Source: Chryseobacterium indologenes (GTDB lineage: Bacteria; Bacteroidota; Bacteroidia; Flavobacteriales; Weeksellaceae). Taken from it: a stretch of DNA of 64,000 bases. The translations under genes and the position numbers were made by a program. The notes below the pieces were generated by a model, which was not told where the DNA came from, searched no databases, and saw only the letters and a program-made list of their open reading frames with translations. The DNA is taken from positions 62,001 through 126,000 of the forward strand of contig DJTE01000002.1 of NCBI GenBank assembly GCA_002439165.1, in the 5' to 3' direction. Each line of letters starts with the position of its first letter. The first letter of the stretch is position 1. Shown in pieces: positions 55,177-63,145 of this stretch.

Positions 55177-55710
55177 ATGAAAAAATTTTTAAGCATAATC
55201 CTATTATTTTTATTAAGTCTCAGCTTTGCCCAGGTGAAATGGATGACTATTGAAGAAGCGATAAAAGCCCAGAAAGAAAATCCTAAAAAAATTCTGATCG
55301 ACTTTTATGCAGACTGGTGCGGCCCTTGTAAGATCATGGATAAAAAAACCTACGGCCATACAGTGATTGCCCAGATCCTGAACGATAATTTTTATCCTGT
55401 AAAATTCAATGCTGAAGAAAAGAAAACCCTGGAAATTTTCGGGAGAACGTTTGCCAATGAAAATACAGAACATAAAAAAGGCCGTAATTCGCTGCACGAA
55501 TTCACCCAATATATGAATGTAGGCGCAGTTCCCAGTACTGTTTTTCTGGATGAAAACGGTGGCCCGATTACCATTCTTCAGGGAGAATTATCTGCTAAAG
55601 AACTGGAGCCTTATCTGGAACTGATCTCAAAAGATCTTTTTAAAAAGATCCGGACCAGAGAGCAGTGGGAAGATTATCAGAAAAAATTCAAATCAAAGAT
55701 CAGAGATTAA
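55177..55710 (+). CDS. Periplasmic thioredoxin-like protein
   Basis: 177 residues with a signal peptide (MKKFLSIILLFLLSLSFAQ). The thioredoxin active site is DWCGPCK (C48, C51), in the fold pattern ILIDFYADWCGPCKIMDK, and a cis-proline appears in AVPSTVFLDENG. It probably acts as a periplasmic disulfide reductase or in cytochrome or envelope protein maturation. It starts 42 bases after the third POT gene. Confidence 0.9.
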   Translation: MKKFLSIILLFLLSLSFAQVKWMTIEEAIKAQKENPKKILIDFYADWCGPCKIMDKKTYGHTVIAQILNDNFYPVKFNAEEKKTLEIFGRTFANENTEHKKGRNSLHEFTQYMNVGAVPSTVFLDENGGPITILQGELSAKELEPYLELISKDLFKKIRTREQWEDYQKKFKSKIRD

Positions 55711-55743
55711 ACAGAAATACTTATTTTTCCTATACAAAAACTC

Positions 55744-55769
55744 AGACTTCCATTTTTTTTTGGAAGTCT
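55744..55769 (+). terminator. Terminator of the thioredoxin gene
   Basis: 9-bp stem (agacttcca and complement, T-rich loop) followed by TTTTTATTTT. Confidence 0.75.
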
Positions 55770-55836
55770 TTTTTATTTTACCGAAATTCGGACCTTCGTT
55801 TTCCGTTCAGAGCCTGATCTCCGGATTTCAGTAATA

Positions 55837-57924
55837 ATGACTTTAGAAACTTCCATAGAATATGTAAAAGGTATAGGACCTGAAAGAGCCAAACTTATCA
55901 AGAATGTGTTGGGTATTTCTACGGTGGATGATCTTCTGAACTTCTACCCTATCCGTTATCTGGATAAAAGTAAGATTTATAAAATATCCCAGCTTCAGGA
56001 AGAAAGCAGTCAGGAAATCCAGCTTAAAGGAAAGATCACCCAGATTCAGGAGATTCAGACGGGGAAAACAAAAAGACTTTCGGCAAAATTCAGCGATGAT
56101 ACCGGAACCATGGATCTGGTATGGTTCCAATATTCAAAATGGCTGAAAGAACAGATTCCTGTAAACCGGGAAGTTTATATCTTCGGAAAGATCAATGTAT
56201 TCAACAGGCAGTTCTCTATGCCGCACCCGGAAATTGATGCAGAAGAGAGGAAAGAGGGAGATACCCGTCTGAAACCTATTTATCCGAGTTCAGAAAAATT
56301 AACCAAAAGAGGGTTGAATCAGAGGTTTTTTCAGGTTATACTGAGAAATATCTGCAAAGAAATCCCCAATCTTATCGAAGAAAACTTTCCGGAATATCTG
56401 ATAAAGGCCTTTAAATTTTTATCCCGGCAGCATACGTTTCTGAACATCCATTTCCCGAAAGATATGGACCATTTTGAAAAAGCAGACCACAGGCTGAAGT
56501 TTGAAGAATCCTTCTTTTTCCAGCTCGGATACGGTCTGAAAAAGCTGCATCACAAATCCCAGGCTATTGGCAGTCCTTTTCCTATTATAGGAGACCATTT
56601 TAATAATTTTTATAATCATCATATCCCTTTTGATCTCACCAATGCTCAGAAAAGAGTTCTGAAGGAAATCCGCATGGATATGAAAAGGCCTATCCAGATG
56701 AACAGGCTTCTGCAGGGAGATGTAGGTTCCGGAAAAACAATGGTTGCCTTACTGACCATGCTGATCGCTATGGATAACAGTTTTCAGAGCTGCCTGATGG
56801 CTCCTACTGAAATTCTCGCCCAGCAGCATTACAACGGAATTAAAGATCTTCTGCTGGAAACCGGCATCAATGTCCGGCTTCTTACCGGTTCTACCAAAGC
56901 TTCTGAGCGTAAGATCATCCATCAGGAACTTGAGGACGGTTCTCTTTCCATTTTAGTGGGTACCCATGCCATACTGGAAGATAAAGTAAGGTTTAAAAAC
57001 CTCGGCCTTGCCATTATTGATGAGCAGCACAGGTTTGGTGTTGCACAGCGGGCCAAATTATGGGCAAAAAACAGAATTCCGCCCCATATTCTTGTGATGA
57101 CGGCCACCCCTATTCCGAGAACGCTCGCCATGAGCTTTTATTCTGATCTTGATGTTTCTGTCATTGATGAAATGCCTGTGGGCAGAAAGCCTATTATTAC
57201 TGCTCACAGAAAGGAAAAAGACCGCACCTATGTGTATAACTTCTGCAGAGAAGAAATCCGGAAAGGAAGGCAGATCTATTTCGTTTATCCGCTGATTGAA
57301 GAGTCTGAAACCCTGGATTACAAAAATCTGATGGAAGGCCTTGAACATGTGATGGATGCATTCTCAGACTATAATGTTACCATGCTTCACGGGAAAATGA
57401 AACCTGATGAAAAAGATGCTGCCATGAATTATTTCGCTTCCGGAAAAGCAGAAATTATGGTGGCCACCACTGTGATTGAGGTGGGGGTAAATGTTCCCAA
57501 TGCCTCGGTAATGGTTATAGAAAGTTCCGAAAGGTTCGGGCTTTCCCAGCTCCACCAGCTGCGGGGACGTGTAGGAAGAGGTGCCGAACAGAGCTACTGT
57601 ATTCTGATGACTTCCGATAAAATGTCTAAGGAAAGCAGAACCCGCATTAAAACCATGACGGAAACCAACGACGGATTCAAAATTTCGGAGGTGGATATGC
57701 AGCTGAGAGGTCCCGGAGATATTCTAGGTACCCAGCAAAGCGGGGTTGTAGATTTCAAGAAACTGGATCTTGTGAGTGATGCAGCGATCATTAAAACAAC
57801 AAAAAATACGGTTGACAGAATTCTGGAAGCAGATCCTCACCTGAACGGACCGGAGAATCTGGTCATCAGAAATTACTATCTGAAATACTATAAAGGAAAG
57901 AATAAGTGGAGTAAGATTTCATAA
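55837..57924 (+). CDS. recG: ATP-dependent DNA helicase RecG
   Basis: 695 residues, the full RecG length. RecG remodels stalled forks and Holliday junctions. The N-terminal wedge/OB region (residues ~1-200) is followed by helicase motifs: LLQGDVGSGKTMVAL (Walker A, ~292), IIDEQHRFGV (DEAH-like box, ~395), MTATPIPRTLAM, and the C-terminal helicase lobe (TTVIEVGVNVPNASVMV, RGRVGRGAEQSYC). LGTQQSG marks the RecG-specific C-terminal TRG region. Monocistronic in this window. Confidence 0.97.
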   Translation: MTLETSIEYVKGIGPERAKLIKNVLGISTVDDLLNFYPIRYLDKSKIYKISQLQEESSQEIQLKGKITQIQEIQTGKTKRLSAKFSDDTGTMDLVWFQYSKWLKEQIPVNREVYIFGKINVFNRQFSMPHPEIDAEERKEGDTRLKPIYPSSEKLTKRGLNQRFFQVILRNICKEIPNLIEENFPEYLIKAFKFLSRQHTFLNIHFPKDMDHFEKADHRLKFEESFFFQLGYGLKKLHHKSQAIGSPFPIIGDHFNNFYNHHIPFDLTNAQKRVLKEIRMDMKRPIQMNRLLQGDVGSGKTMVALLTMLIAMDNSFQSCLMAPTEILAQQHYNGIKDLLLETGINVRLLTGSTKASERKIIHQELEDGSLSILVGTHAILEDKVRFKNLGLAIIDEQHRFGVAQRAKLWAKNRIPPHILVMTATPIPRTLAMSFYSDLDVSVIDEMPVGRKPIITAHRKEKDRTYVYNFCREEIRKGRQIYFVYPLIEESETLDYKNLMEGLEHVMDAFSDYNVTMLHGKMKPDEKDAAMNYFASGKAEIMVATTVIEVGVNVPNASVMVIESSERFGLSQLHQLRGRVGRGAEQSYCILMTSDKMSKESRTRIKTMTETNDGFKISEVDMQLRGPGDILGTQQSGVVDFKKLDLVSDAAIIKTTKNTVDRILEADPHLNGPENLVIRNYYLKYYKGKNKWSKIS

Positions 57925-58525
57925 AAAAACCGCGAAAAGAATCTTTCCGCGGCCCCCTTATAAAACTGTTATTTAGAAGAAATTACTTTTGGCGTCTTAA
58001 AAAATTTATTTTAATAGCAGGACTTTAATATTTTGTGATGTGGTGTGAAAATATTTATATATTATTTGAATGCTTATGTCCTAACTATTAAAATAAATTA
58101 TAAAAAAACAAAATGAATTATTTTTCCAACTTGCTTATTATAAAAACTAACTGTGTCTAAGCTGAAGGTTTGGGAATGAAACGAATATTAATACCCTCCA
58201 GCCAGCTCAAGTTTTCATGATTGTACCGTTTTGTTTAAAGATCTTCTATGCTTTCTAATTGGAAATAATTATAATTCATTTTGTTAACTAACATCGTGAT
58301 TTATAGTTTTGCTTCTGATCGATAACCGATCTTCTGCCATTCACTGCTTTATGATATCGCTGATTTTTGCCGGCTTATTTACATTTACAAAATTGCTGAT
58401 ATTGGCTGAATTTACTCTTATATTATTTTAATTATTAGTTATAAAATTTTCACTTTTCTGTGAATAGTATGTATTAAATACTTTTCATTTTAACAAAAAA
58501 AACATTTCAAAAAAATCAATATGCA
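57925..58525. other. 600-base intergenic region with repeat motifs, no gene found
   Basis: Contains a minus-strand hairpin (57930-57952, 9 of 10 bp) followed by a T-run, pointing back into recG with no minus-strand gene to serve; a 21-base motif at 58026-58046 closely matching the tRNA-Lys trailers (reverse complement of 32486-32506); and the inverted-repeat segment listed separately. No frame above 60 codons looks real. Confidence 0.5.
58108..58284. repeat. 177-base segment bounded by 14-bp inverted repeats (MITE-like)
   Basis: Ends acaaaatgaattat (58108-58121) and ataattcattttgt (58271-58284) are exact inverted complements, and a further ~8 bases inside pair imperfectly (TTTCCAA). It is non-coding. 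No clear target-site duplication flanks it, so a miniature transposon is only one reading. Confidence 0.4.
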
Positions 58526-58972
58526 TCATATTTTCATAATAAAATTTTCCTTATTCAGTCCTGAGGTATGGTATTGCCAATTAACAACAATCACTTCTGT
58601 AAGAACCTTTTTAAGATTTTCATAGGTGTCAGGTTGTCTGATAAAAATATTAGCGCCCTGAACAAATAATTCATCAGTTTCGGGTTCTGTAATGACATCT
58701 GCATATACCGCATTCACCATACTGCTGAATCTCAAATCTTCCTTTATTTCTCTGATACAGCTTATACAGCTTTTATCCGGCATATGATAATTGAGAAACA
58801 GAATCTCAGGAACAATTGCCTCTTCACGGTTCAGATAATCCATCAGTGCATATGTATGGGAGAAACACTGAACTTTTACTTCAATTTTCAGGTCTTTGAA
58901 TATGCTTTTAAAGAATACCAGGTTCCCTTCGTCATGATCTGTGACAATCACGTTCAGAAATTCTTTATTCAT
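58526..58972 (-). CDS. Degenerate response-regulator receiver protein
   Basis: 148 residues in a single receiver domain. Expected strands are visible (LNVIVTDHDEGNLVFFK; PEILFLNYHMPDKSC; GANIFIRQPDTYENLKK), but the key residues are changed. The phosphoacceptor position is Asn61 (LFLNYHMP; codon AAT), one acidic-pocket residue is His13 (TDHDE), and the 'KP' lysine is Gln (RQP). Phosphorylation should not be possible. The start overlaps the AraC-type gene end by eight bases (58965-58972), so the pair is almost surely one operon. Confidence 0.8.
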   Translation of the reverse strand: MNKEFLNVIVTDHDEGNLVFFKSIFKDLKIEVKVQCFSHTYALMDYLNREEAIVPEILFLNYHMPDKSCISCIREIKEDLRFSSMVNAVYADVITEPETDELFVQGANIFIRQPDTYENLKKVLTEVIVVNWQYHTSGLNKENFIMKI

Positions 58973-59546
58973 ACTGCATTTGGGAATGGATGATCATACT
59001 CTGTGCCTTTCTTCTCTTTACAATCAGCTTCTGAAACTGGGAAGGTGTTATTCCTGTTGTATTTTTAAATTGAGTACTGAGGTGTGCTACACTGGAATAA
59101 TTAAGCTTGTGGGCAATTTCCGTAAGACTCTGTTTATTGCCGATGATCAGTTCTTTGGCATATTCTATTTTCTGGAGAATAATGAAATTCTCAATAGAGG
59201 TGTAAGCCAGTTCCGAAAACAGATTGGAAAGATATCCATAGCTGTGCTTCAGTTTTTCGGCGATATAGATGGAGGCTTTTACGGAAACAGGCTCTTCAGA
59301 AAATACCAACTCTACAATGGCATCTTTTATTTTCTGTACCAGAGCAGTTTTCTGGCTTTCGATAATTTCAATTCCGTAATCTTCAAGATTTTTCTTAAAA
59401 AGACTGTGCTGTTCCTGCGTAATGGGTTCGTAAAACTCTACTTCGCCAAAGTTCAGCATCCGGTATTTCAGTCCATGCTCTTTAAGCTTCTCATCCAATA
59501 TCTTCTTGCAAAGTGCATTGAAATCAAATTTTACATACATTTTCAT
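58965..59546 (-). CDS. AraC-family transcriptional regulator
   Basis: 193 residues. The C-terminal ~100 residues hold the AraC two-HTH domain: SVKASIYIAEKLKHSYGYLSNLFSE, IEYAKELIIGNKQSLTEIAHKLNYSSVAHLSTQFKN split as LTEIAHKLNYSSVAHLS, and TTGITPSQFQKLIVKRR, the last being the strongly conserved end. The N-terminal ~90 residues have no typical cupin, so the effector is unknown. It is followed, with an 8-base overlap, by the receiver-like gene. No cognate sensor kinase is adjacent. Confidence 0.85.
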   Translation of the reverse strand: MKMYVKFDFNALCKKILDEKLKEHGLKYRMLNFGEVEFYEPITQEQHSLFKKNLEDYGIEIIESQKTALVQKIKDAIVELVFSEEPVSVKASIYIAEKLKHSYGYLSNLFSELAYTSIENFIILQKIEYAKELIIGNKQSLTEIAHKLNYSSVAHLSTQFKNTTGITPSQFQKLIVKRRKAQSMIIHSQMQYE

Positions 59547-59650
59547 CCTTAATATAGTGTGTTAAATTATGTAGTAAATATAGCGATTTATTTCAATTGA
59601 AAGTGAAATAGCGAAGTTTTTTTTCATTTTCCTATTTAAAACAAAAAACT

Positions 59651-59670
59651 CCTGCATTGTTGAATACAGG
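59651..59670 (-). terminator. Hairpin downstream of the GNAT gene
   Basis: 8-bp stem (cctgcatt with aatacagg, one G-T pair; loop gttg) followed on the minus strand by TTTTTTGTTTT, about 170 bases after the GNAT stop. Confidence 0.45.
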
Positions 59671-59838
59671 AATTAAACACTAAGGATGAAAAAAATATAC
59701 TGATAAAAAGCTGCTACAGCTCAAAACCAAGCATATGAATGTATTGTATAAGTGATTTGGTTCTGGAGCAAAGATGGTTTAAAAACCCATATCACCTGTT
59801 ATAGAATTATAATATATTGTTACACAATTTTAAGTCAA

Positions 59839-60342
59839 TTATTCGTGAATTAAAAACTCCATCATATAATCATCCATCACAAATCCGTTGCCTATATCAA
59901 ATACACCTTCGCCGTAAACACGGTATCCCTGGGACTCATAGAAGCGTCTGGCTTCATTATTCTTATTAACGTTCAGAATGATTTTTTTATCCCCATTCTC
60001 AGAAACTTTCCGGCTCAGGAACCGAAGCGCTTCTTTCCCGAAACCTTTACCCTTACTTTCCGGCACCAGATAAATGCGGTGAAGTTTTGTAGTATGATCA
60101 TCATAATGATGCTCATAACCGATAAATCCTTCATAAGAACCTGTATTTTCATCCATGATCAGGTAATAGTGATAATTTTCATCCTGAAAATGTTTTGTCA
60201 GTTCGGTTTCAGAATACATTTCTGAAAGCATATATTCCATTTGTTCATTGGAAAGGATTTCTGCATAAGCATTTTCCCAGGATCTTCTGGCGAGATTCCG
60301 GATCAGCGGGATGTCTTTTTCTGTTGCTTCTGTTAATTTCAT
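59839..60342 (-). CDS. GNAT-family N-acetyltransferase
   Basis: 167 residues from the ATG at 60342 (the frame can be extended to 60384, but MKLTEATEKDIPLIRNLARR is the usual GNAT start). The acetyl-CoA motif is LVPESKGKGFGKEALRFL (Q/R-x-x-G-x-G/A type), with NKNNEARRFYESQGYRVYG near the C-terminus. Substrates cannot be read from the sequence. It lies about 110 bases downstream of dapA on the same strand. Confidence 0.88.
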   Translation of the reverse strand: MKLTEATEKDIPLIRNLARRSWENAYAEILSNEQMEYMLSEMYSETELTKHFQDENYHYYLIMDENTGSYEGFIGYEHHYDDHTTKLHRIYLVPESKGKGFGKEALRFLSRKVSENGDKKIILNVNKNNEARRFYESQGYRVYGEGVFDIGNGFVMDDYMMEFLIHE

Positions 60343-60455
60343 ACTTTTTATGATTAAAAAAAGTGAAAAGCCGGAACTTTTCACTCTGTTATTATGTTGT
60401 AATTGTGAATTTTATCTTGCAGTTTAACAGCAAAATTATCAATTCATGGATTTCC

Positions 60456-61328
60456 TTAAATATTGGCCATTTCAGCTTTGATCTTTGCATAAAGTCCTTC
60501 TGAAGCAGGAACTAAAGGTAGTCTCAGATAATTTTTAACAATACCTTTTTCTGCCAGTACCACTTTAATTCCGCAAGGGTTTCCTTCTGCAAAAATAAGA
60601 CGGGTAATTTCTACCAGTTTATTATGGATCTCGTAGGCTTCTTTCACTTTTCCTTCAAAAGCCAGCTGAACCATTGTTGAAAATTCCTTTGGATAGGCCT
60701 GCCCGATCACAGAGATCACTCCGTTTCCTCCGGCCAGTGTTACAGGAAGTGTATACTCATCATCCCCTGAAACCAGAGAGAATCCTTCAGGCTTCTTTCT
60801 CAGAATATCAAAATACTGAAGAATATTCGGTGCTGCTTCCTTGATCATGAAAAGATTCGGAAATTCTTTTGCGAGACGGATTGTAGTGTCTGCTTCAATA
60901 TTCTGCCCCGTTCTGGACGGAACGTTATAAATAACGATATTCTTTCCTGTGGAAGCCAACATCTTATAATGCTGGTAAAGCCCTTCCTGATTTGGTTTGT
61001 TATAATATGGAGACACTGAAAGCACTGCATCAAATTCAGAAAGATCCGCTTCTTCAATCTGTTTCTTGACTTCCAGAGTATTGTTCCCGCCGATTCCCAG
61101 AACCAGGGGAAGACGTTTATTATTTACCTTAATGATATGTTCGGTTACCTGTTTCTTTTCTTCATCAGAAAGCGTTGCAGCCTCAGCTGTCGTTCCCAGT
61201 ACTACCAAATAATTGGTTCCGTTCCCGATATTATATTCAACAAGTTTTGTTAAACTATCGAAGTCAACGGATAAATCTTCATTAAAGGGTGTTACCAATG
61301 CAACACCTATTCCTTTTAAAATGCTCAT
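60456..61328 (-). CDS. dapA: 4-Hydroxy-tetrahydrodipicolinate synthase
   Basis: 290 residues. DapA condenses pyruvate and aspartate semialdehyde in lysine and diaminopimelate synthesis. Features: GIGVALVTPFNEDLSVDF at the start, GTTAEAATLSDEEK, VSPYYNKPNQEG with the key Tyr, and the Schiff-base lysine in FMIKEAAPN near residue 163. Length and C-terminal end are standard. It is followed by a GNAT gene on the same strand and is divergent from the nucleotidase genes. Confidence 0.96.
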   Translation of the reverse strand: MSILKGIGVALVTPFNEDLSVDFDSLTKLVEYNIGNGTNYLVVLGTTAEAATLSDEEKKQVTEHIIKVNNKRLPLVLGIGGNNTLEVKKQIEEADLSEFDAVLSVSPYYNKPNQEGLYQHYKMLASTGKNIVIYNVPSRTGQNIEADTTIRLAKEFPNLFMIKEAAPNILQYFDILRKKPEGFSLVSGDDEYTLPVTLAGGNGVISVIGQAYPKEFSTMVQLAFEGKVKEAYEIHNKLVEITRLIFAEGNPCGIKVVLAEKGIVKNYLRLPLVPASEGLYAKIKAEMANI

Positions 61329-61409
61329 CTGTTCGAATTATTTTTGTCAAATTTAATAATTTACCGTAAGAATTTGTAATAAATAATAATGTTTTATTAT
61401 ACATATAAT

Positions 61410-61417
61410 TATATTTG
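61410..61417 (+). promoter_or_regulatory. Candidate -7 element (TATATTTG) for the nucleotidase operon
   Basis: Matches TAnnTTTG, 18 bases before the ATG at 61436. Confidence 0.5.
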
Positions 61418-61435
61418 CATATACTAAAAGATATT

Positions 61436-62194
61436 ATGAAAAATAAATTCTTGTTACTAGGAATTGCTCTGGTCTCACTGACTGCCTGCAAGACAGCCTC
61501 CACGCTGCAGCTGGCCAGTGTTCAGCCCCGGAAAAACATTTCTATTAATAATGAGCTAAAAAATGATGAGGCATTTGTAAAAGTTATTGAACCCTATAAA
61601 GAGAAACTGGATAAAGAAATGAACCAGAAGATCTCCCATACCAGCGTAGATCTTACCAAACAGGGCGATAACAGCAATCTGGGTAATCTTTTGGCTGACT
61701 ATACATTCGAGGGAGCTGATGCATGGGCCCAAACCCATCTGAAAAAAAATGTAGATGCTGCGCTCATCAACATCGGAGGAATCAGAACAACCATCGGAAA
61801 AGGAGATATTCTCCTGAAAAGCGTATTTGAGGTAATGCCTTTCGAAAATGAAGTCATCATTGTGAAACTGAAAGGAACAGACCTTCAAGGACTTTACGAT
61901 TATTACGCAAAAACACAGGTAAACAACCCTGTTTCCCACCTGTACATTGAAACCGGTAACGGGCAGCTTACCAAAACTTTAATCAACGGAAAGCCTGTAA
62001 ATCCGTCCCAGGAATATTATATTGCAACTTCGGATTATCTGGCGTTAGGCGGCGACAATATGAAATTTTTCTCAAAAGGAGAAGCGATTCCTACGGGAAT
62101 CAAACTGAGAGATCTGTTTATTGAATATTTCAAAAAAACTCCGGAAGTAATTCCCAATACAGATGTTCGTTTAAATTTTACCGGTAAGAAATAA
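61436..62194 (+). CDS. Lipoprotein with 5'-nucleotidase C-terminal domain
   Basis: 252 residues from the ATG at 61436 (MKNKFLLLGIALVSLTAC, lipobox LTAC). The mature part matches the substrate-binding C-terminal domain of UshA-type 5'-nucleotidases: NSNLGNLLADYTFEGADAW, NIGGIRTTIGKGDI and MPFENEVIIVKLKGTDL. The catalytic metallophosphatase domain is missing here and is encoded by the next gene. Stop and next start overlap by one base (TAATG). Likely periplasmic, lipid-anchored. Confidence 0.88.
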   Translation: MKNKFLLLGIALVSLTACKTASTLQLASVQPRKNISINNELKNDEAFVKVIEPYKEKLDKEMNQKISHTSVDLTKQGDNSNLGNLLADYTFEGADAWAQTHLKKNVDAALINIGGIRTTIGKGDILLKSVFEVMPFENEVIIVKLKGTDLQGLYDYYAKTQVNNPVSHLYIETGNGQLTKTLINGKPVNPSQEYYIATSDYLALGGDNMKFFSKGEAIPTGIKLRDLFIEYFKKTPEVIPNTDVRLNFTGKK

Positions 62195-63144
62195 TGGATA
62201 GAAAAAAATTTTTAAAAGCAATAGGAGGCGGATCTTTAGCAATGGCTTTAGCTCCCAATATGATGATGGCGGAAGAATTAAAATTCAATCCTTTAAAATC
62301 CGCGAATAAACTTACCATTCTTCATACCAACGACCAGCACAGCAGGATAGAACCCTTTGATGCCGGTTATACGAAAAATCCCAATCAGGGCGGATTTGCC
62401 AGAAGGGCAAGCCTGATTCAGCAGATCAGAAGCCAGGAAAGCAATGTGCTTCTTCTGGATTCGGGGGACATTTTCCAGGGAACCCCTTATTTTAATTTCT
62501 TCGGTGGTGAACTGGAGTTCAAACTGATGTCCATGATGAAGTATGATGCTTCCACTATGGGAAACCATGACTTTGACAATGGTCTGGATGGTTTTTTAAA
62601 GGTACTTCCCAACGCTAAATTCCCTTTCATCTGTTCCAATTATGATTTCAGGAATACGGTTCTGGACGGAAAAACCTCACCGTATAAAATCTTCAATAAA
62701 AACGGAATCAAAGTCGGAATTTTCGGGGTCGGAATCCAACTGGACGGGCTTGTCGGTAAAAAACAATATGGAGAAACCGTATATTCGGATCCCGTAGAAG
62801 TAGCGCAGCATTATTCAAACTTCCTGAAAAATGAGCAGAAATGTGATCTGGTGATCTGCCTTTCACATATCGGCTATGATTATAAGGATGAACCCGGTAA
62901 AATAAGTGATAAGATCCTGGCCGCCAAAACAGAAAATATTGACATCATTCTGGGAGGTCATACCCATACTTTCCTTCCGGAACCCCAGACGTATACCAAC
63001 AGACAGGGAAAAAACGTTCTGGTAAACCAGGTTGGATGGGCAGGCCTGCTTTTAGGAAGAATTGATTTCCACTTTGACATTAATAAAAACATACAGCATA
63101 TTTCCTGGAACAACCAGGTGATTGACAGCAGCATAACCGCATAA
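62194..63144 (+). CDS. UshA-type metallophosphatase (5'-nucleotidase N-terminal domain)
   Basis: 316 residues. The N-terminus MDRKKFLKAIGGGSLAMALAP resembles a Tat-type signal, here broken as DRKKFLKAIGG then a hydrophobic run. The calcineurin-like metallophosphatase motifs follow: LTILHTNDQHSRIEP (D-x-H), LLLDSGDIFQG, TMGNHDFDNG (GNHD) and LGGHTHTFLPEP. It lacks the C-terminal substrate domain, supplied by the upstream gene. Start overlaps that gene's stop. It is followed one base later by the PorZ-like gene. Confidence 0.92.
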   Translation: MDRKKFLKAIGGGSLAMALAPNMMMAEELKFNPLKSANKLTILHTNDQHSRIEPFDAGYTKNPNQGGFARRASLIQQIRSQESNVLLLDSGDIFQGTPYFNFFGGELEFKLMSMMKYDASTMGNHDFDNGLDGFLKVLPNAKFPFICSNYDFRNTVLDGKTSPYKIFNKNGIKVGIFGVGIQLDGLVGKKQYGETVYSDPVEVAQHYSNFLKNEQKCDLVICLSHIGYDYKDEPGKISDKILAAKTENIDIILGGHTHTFLPEPQTYTNRQGKNVLVNQVGWAGLLLGRIDFHFDINKNIQHISWNNQVIDSSITA

Positions 63145-63145
63145 T

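Noticed and set aside
57930..57952. Terminator for recG
   Set aside because: The hairpin has a T-run only on the minus strand; on the plus strand it is followed by ccccct, so it does not fit recG termination.
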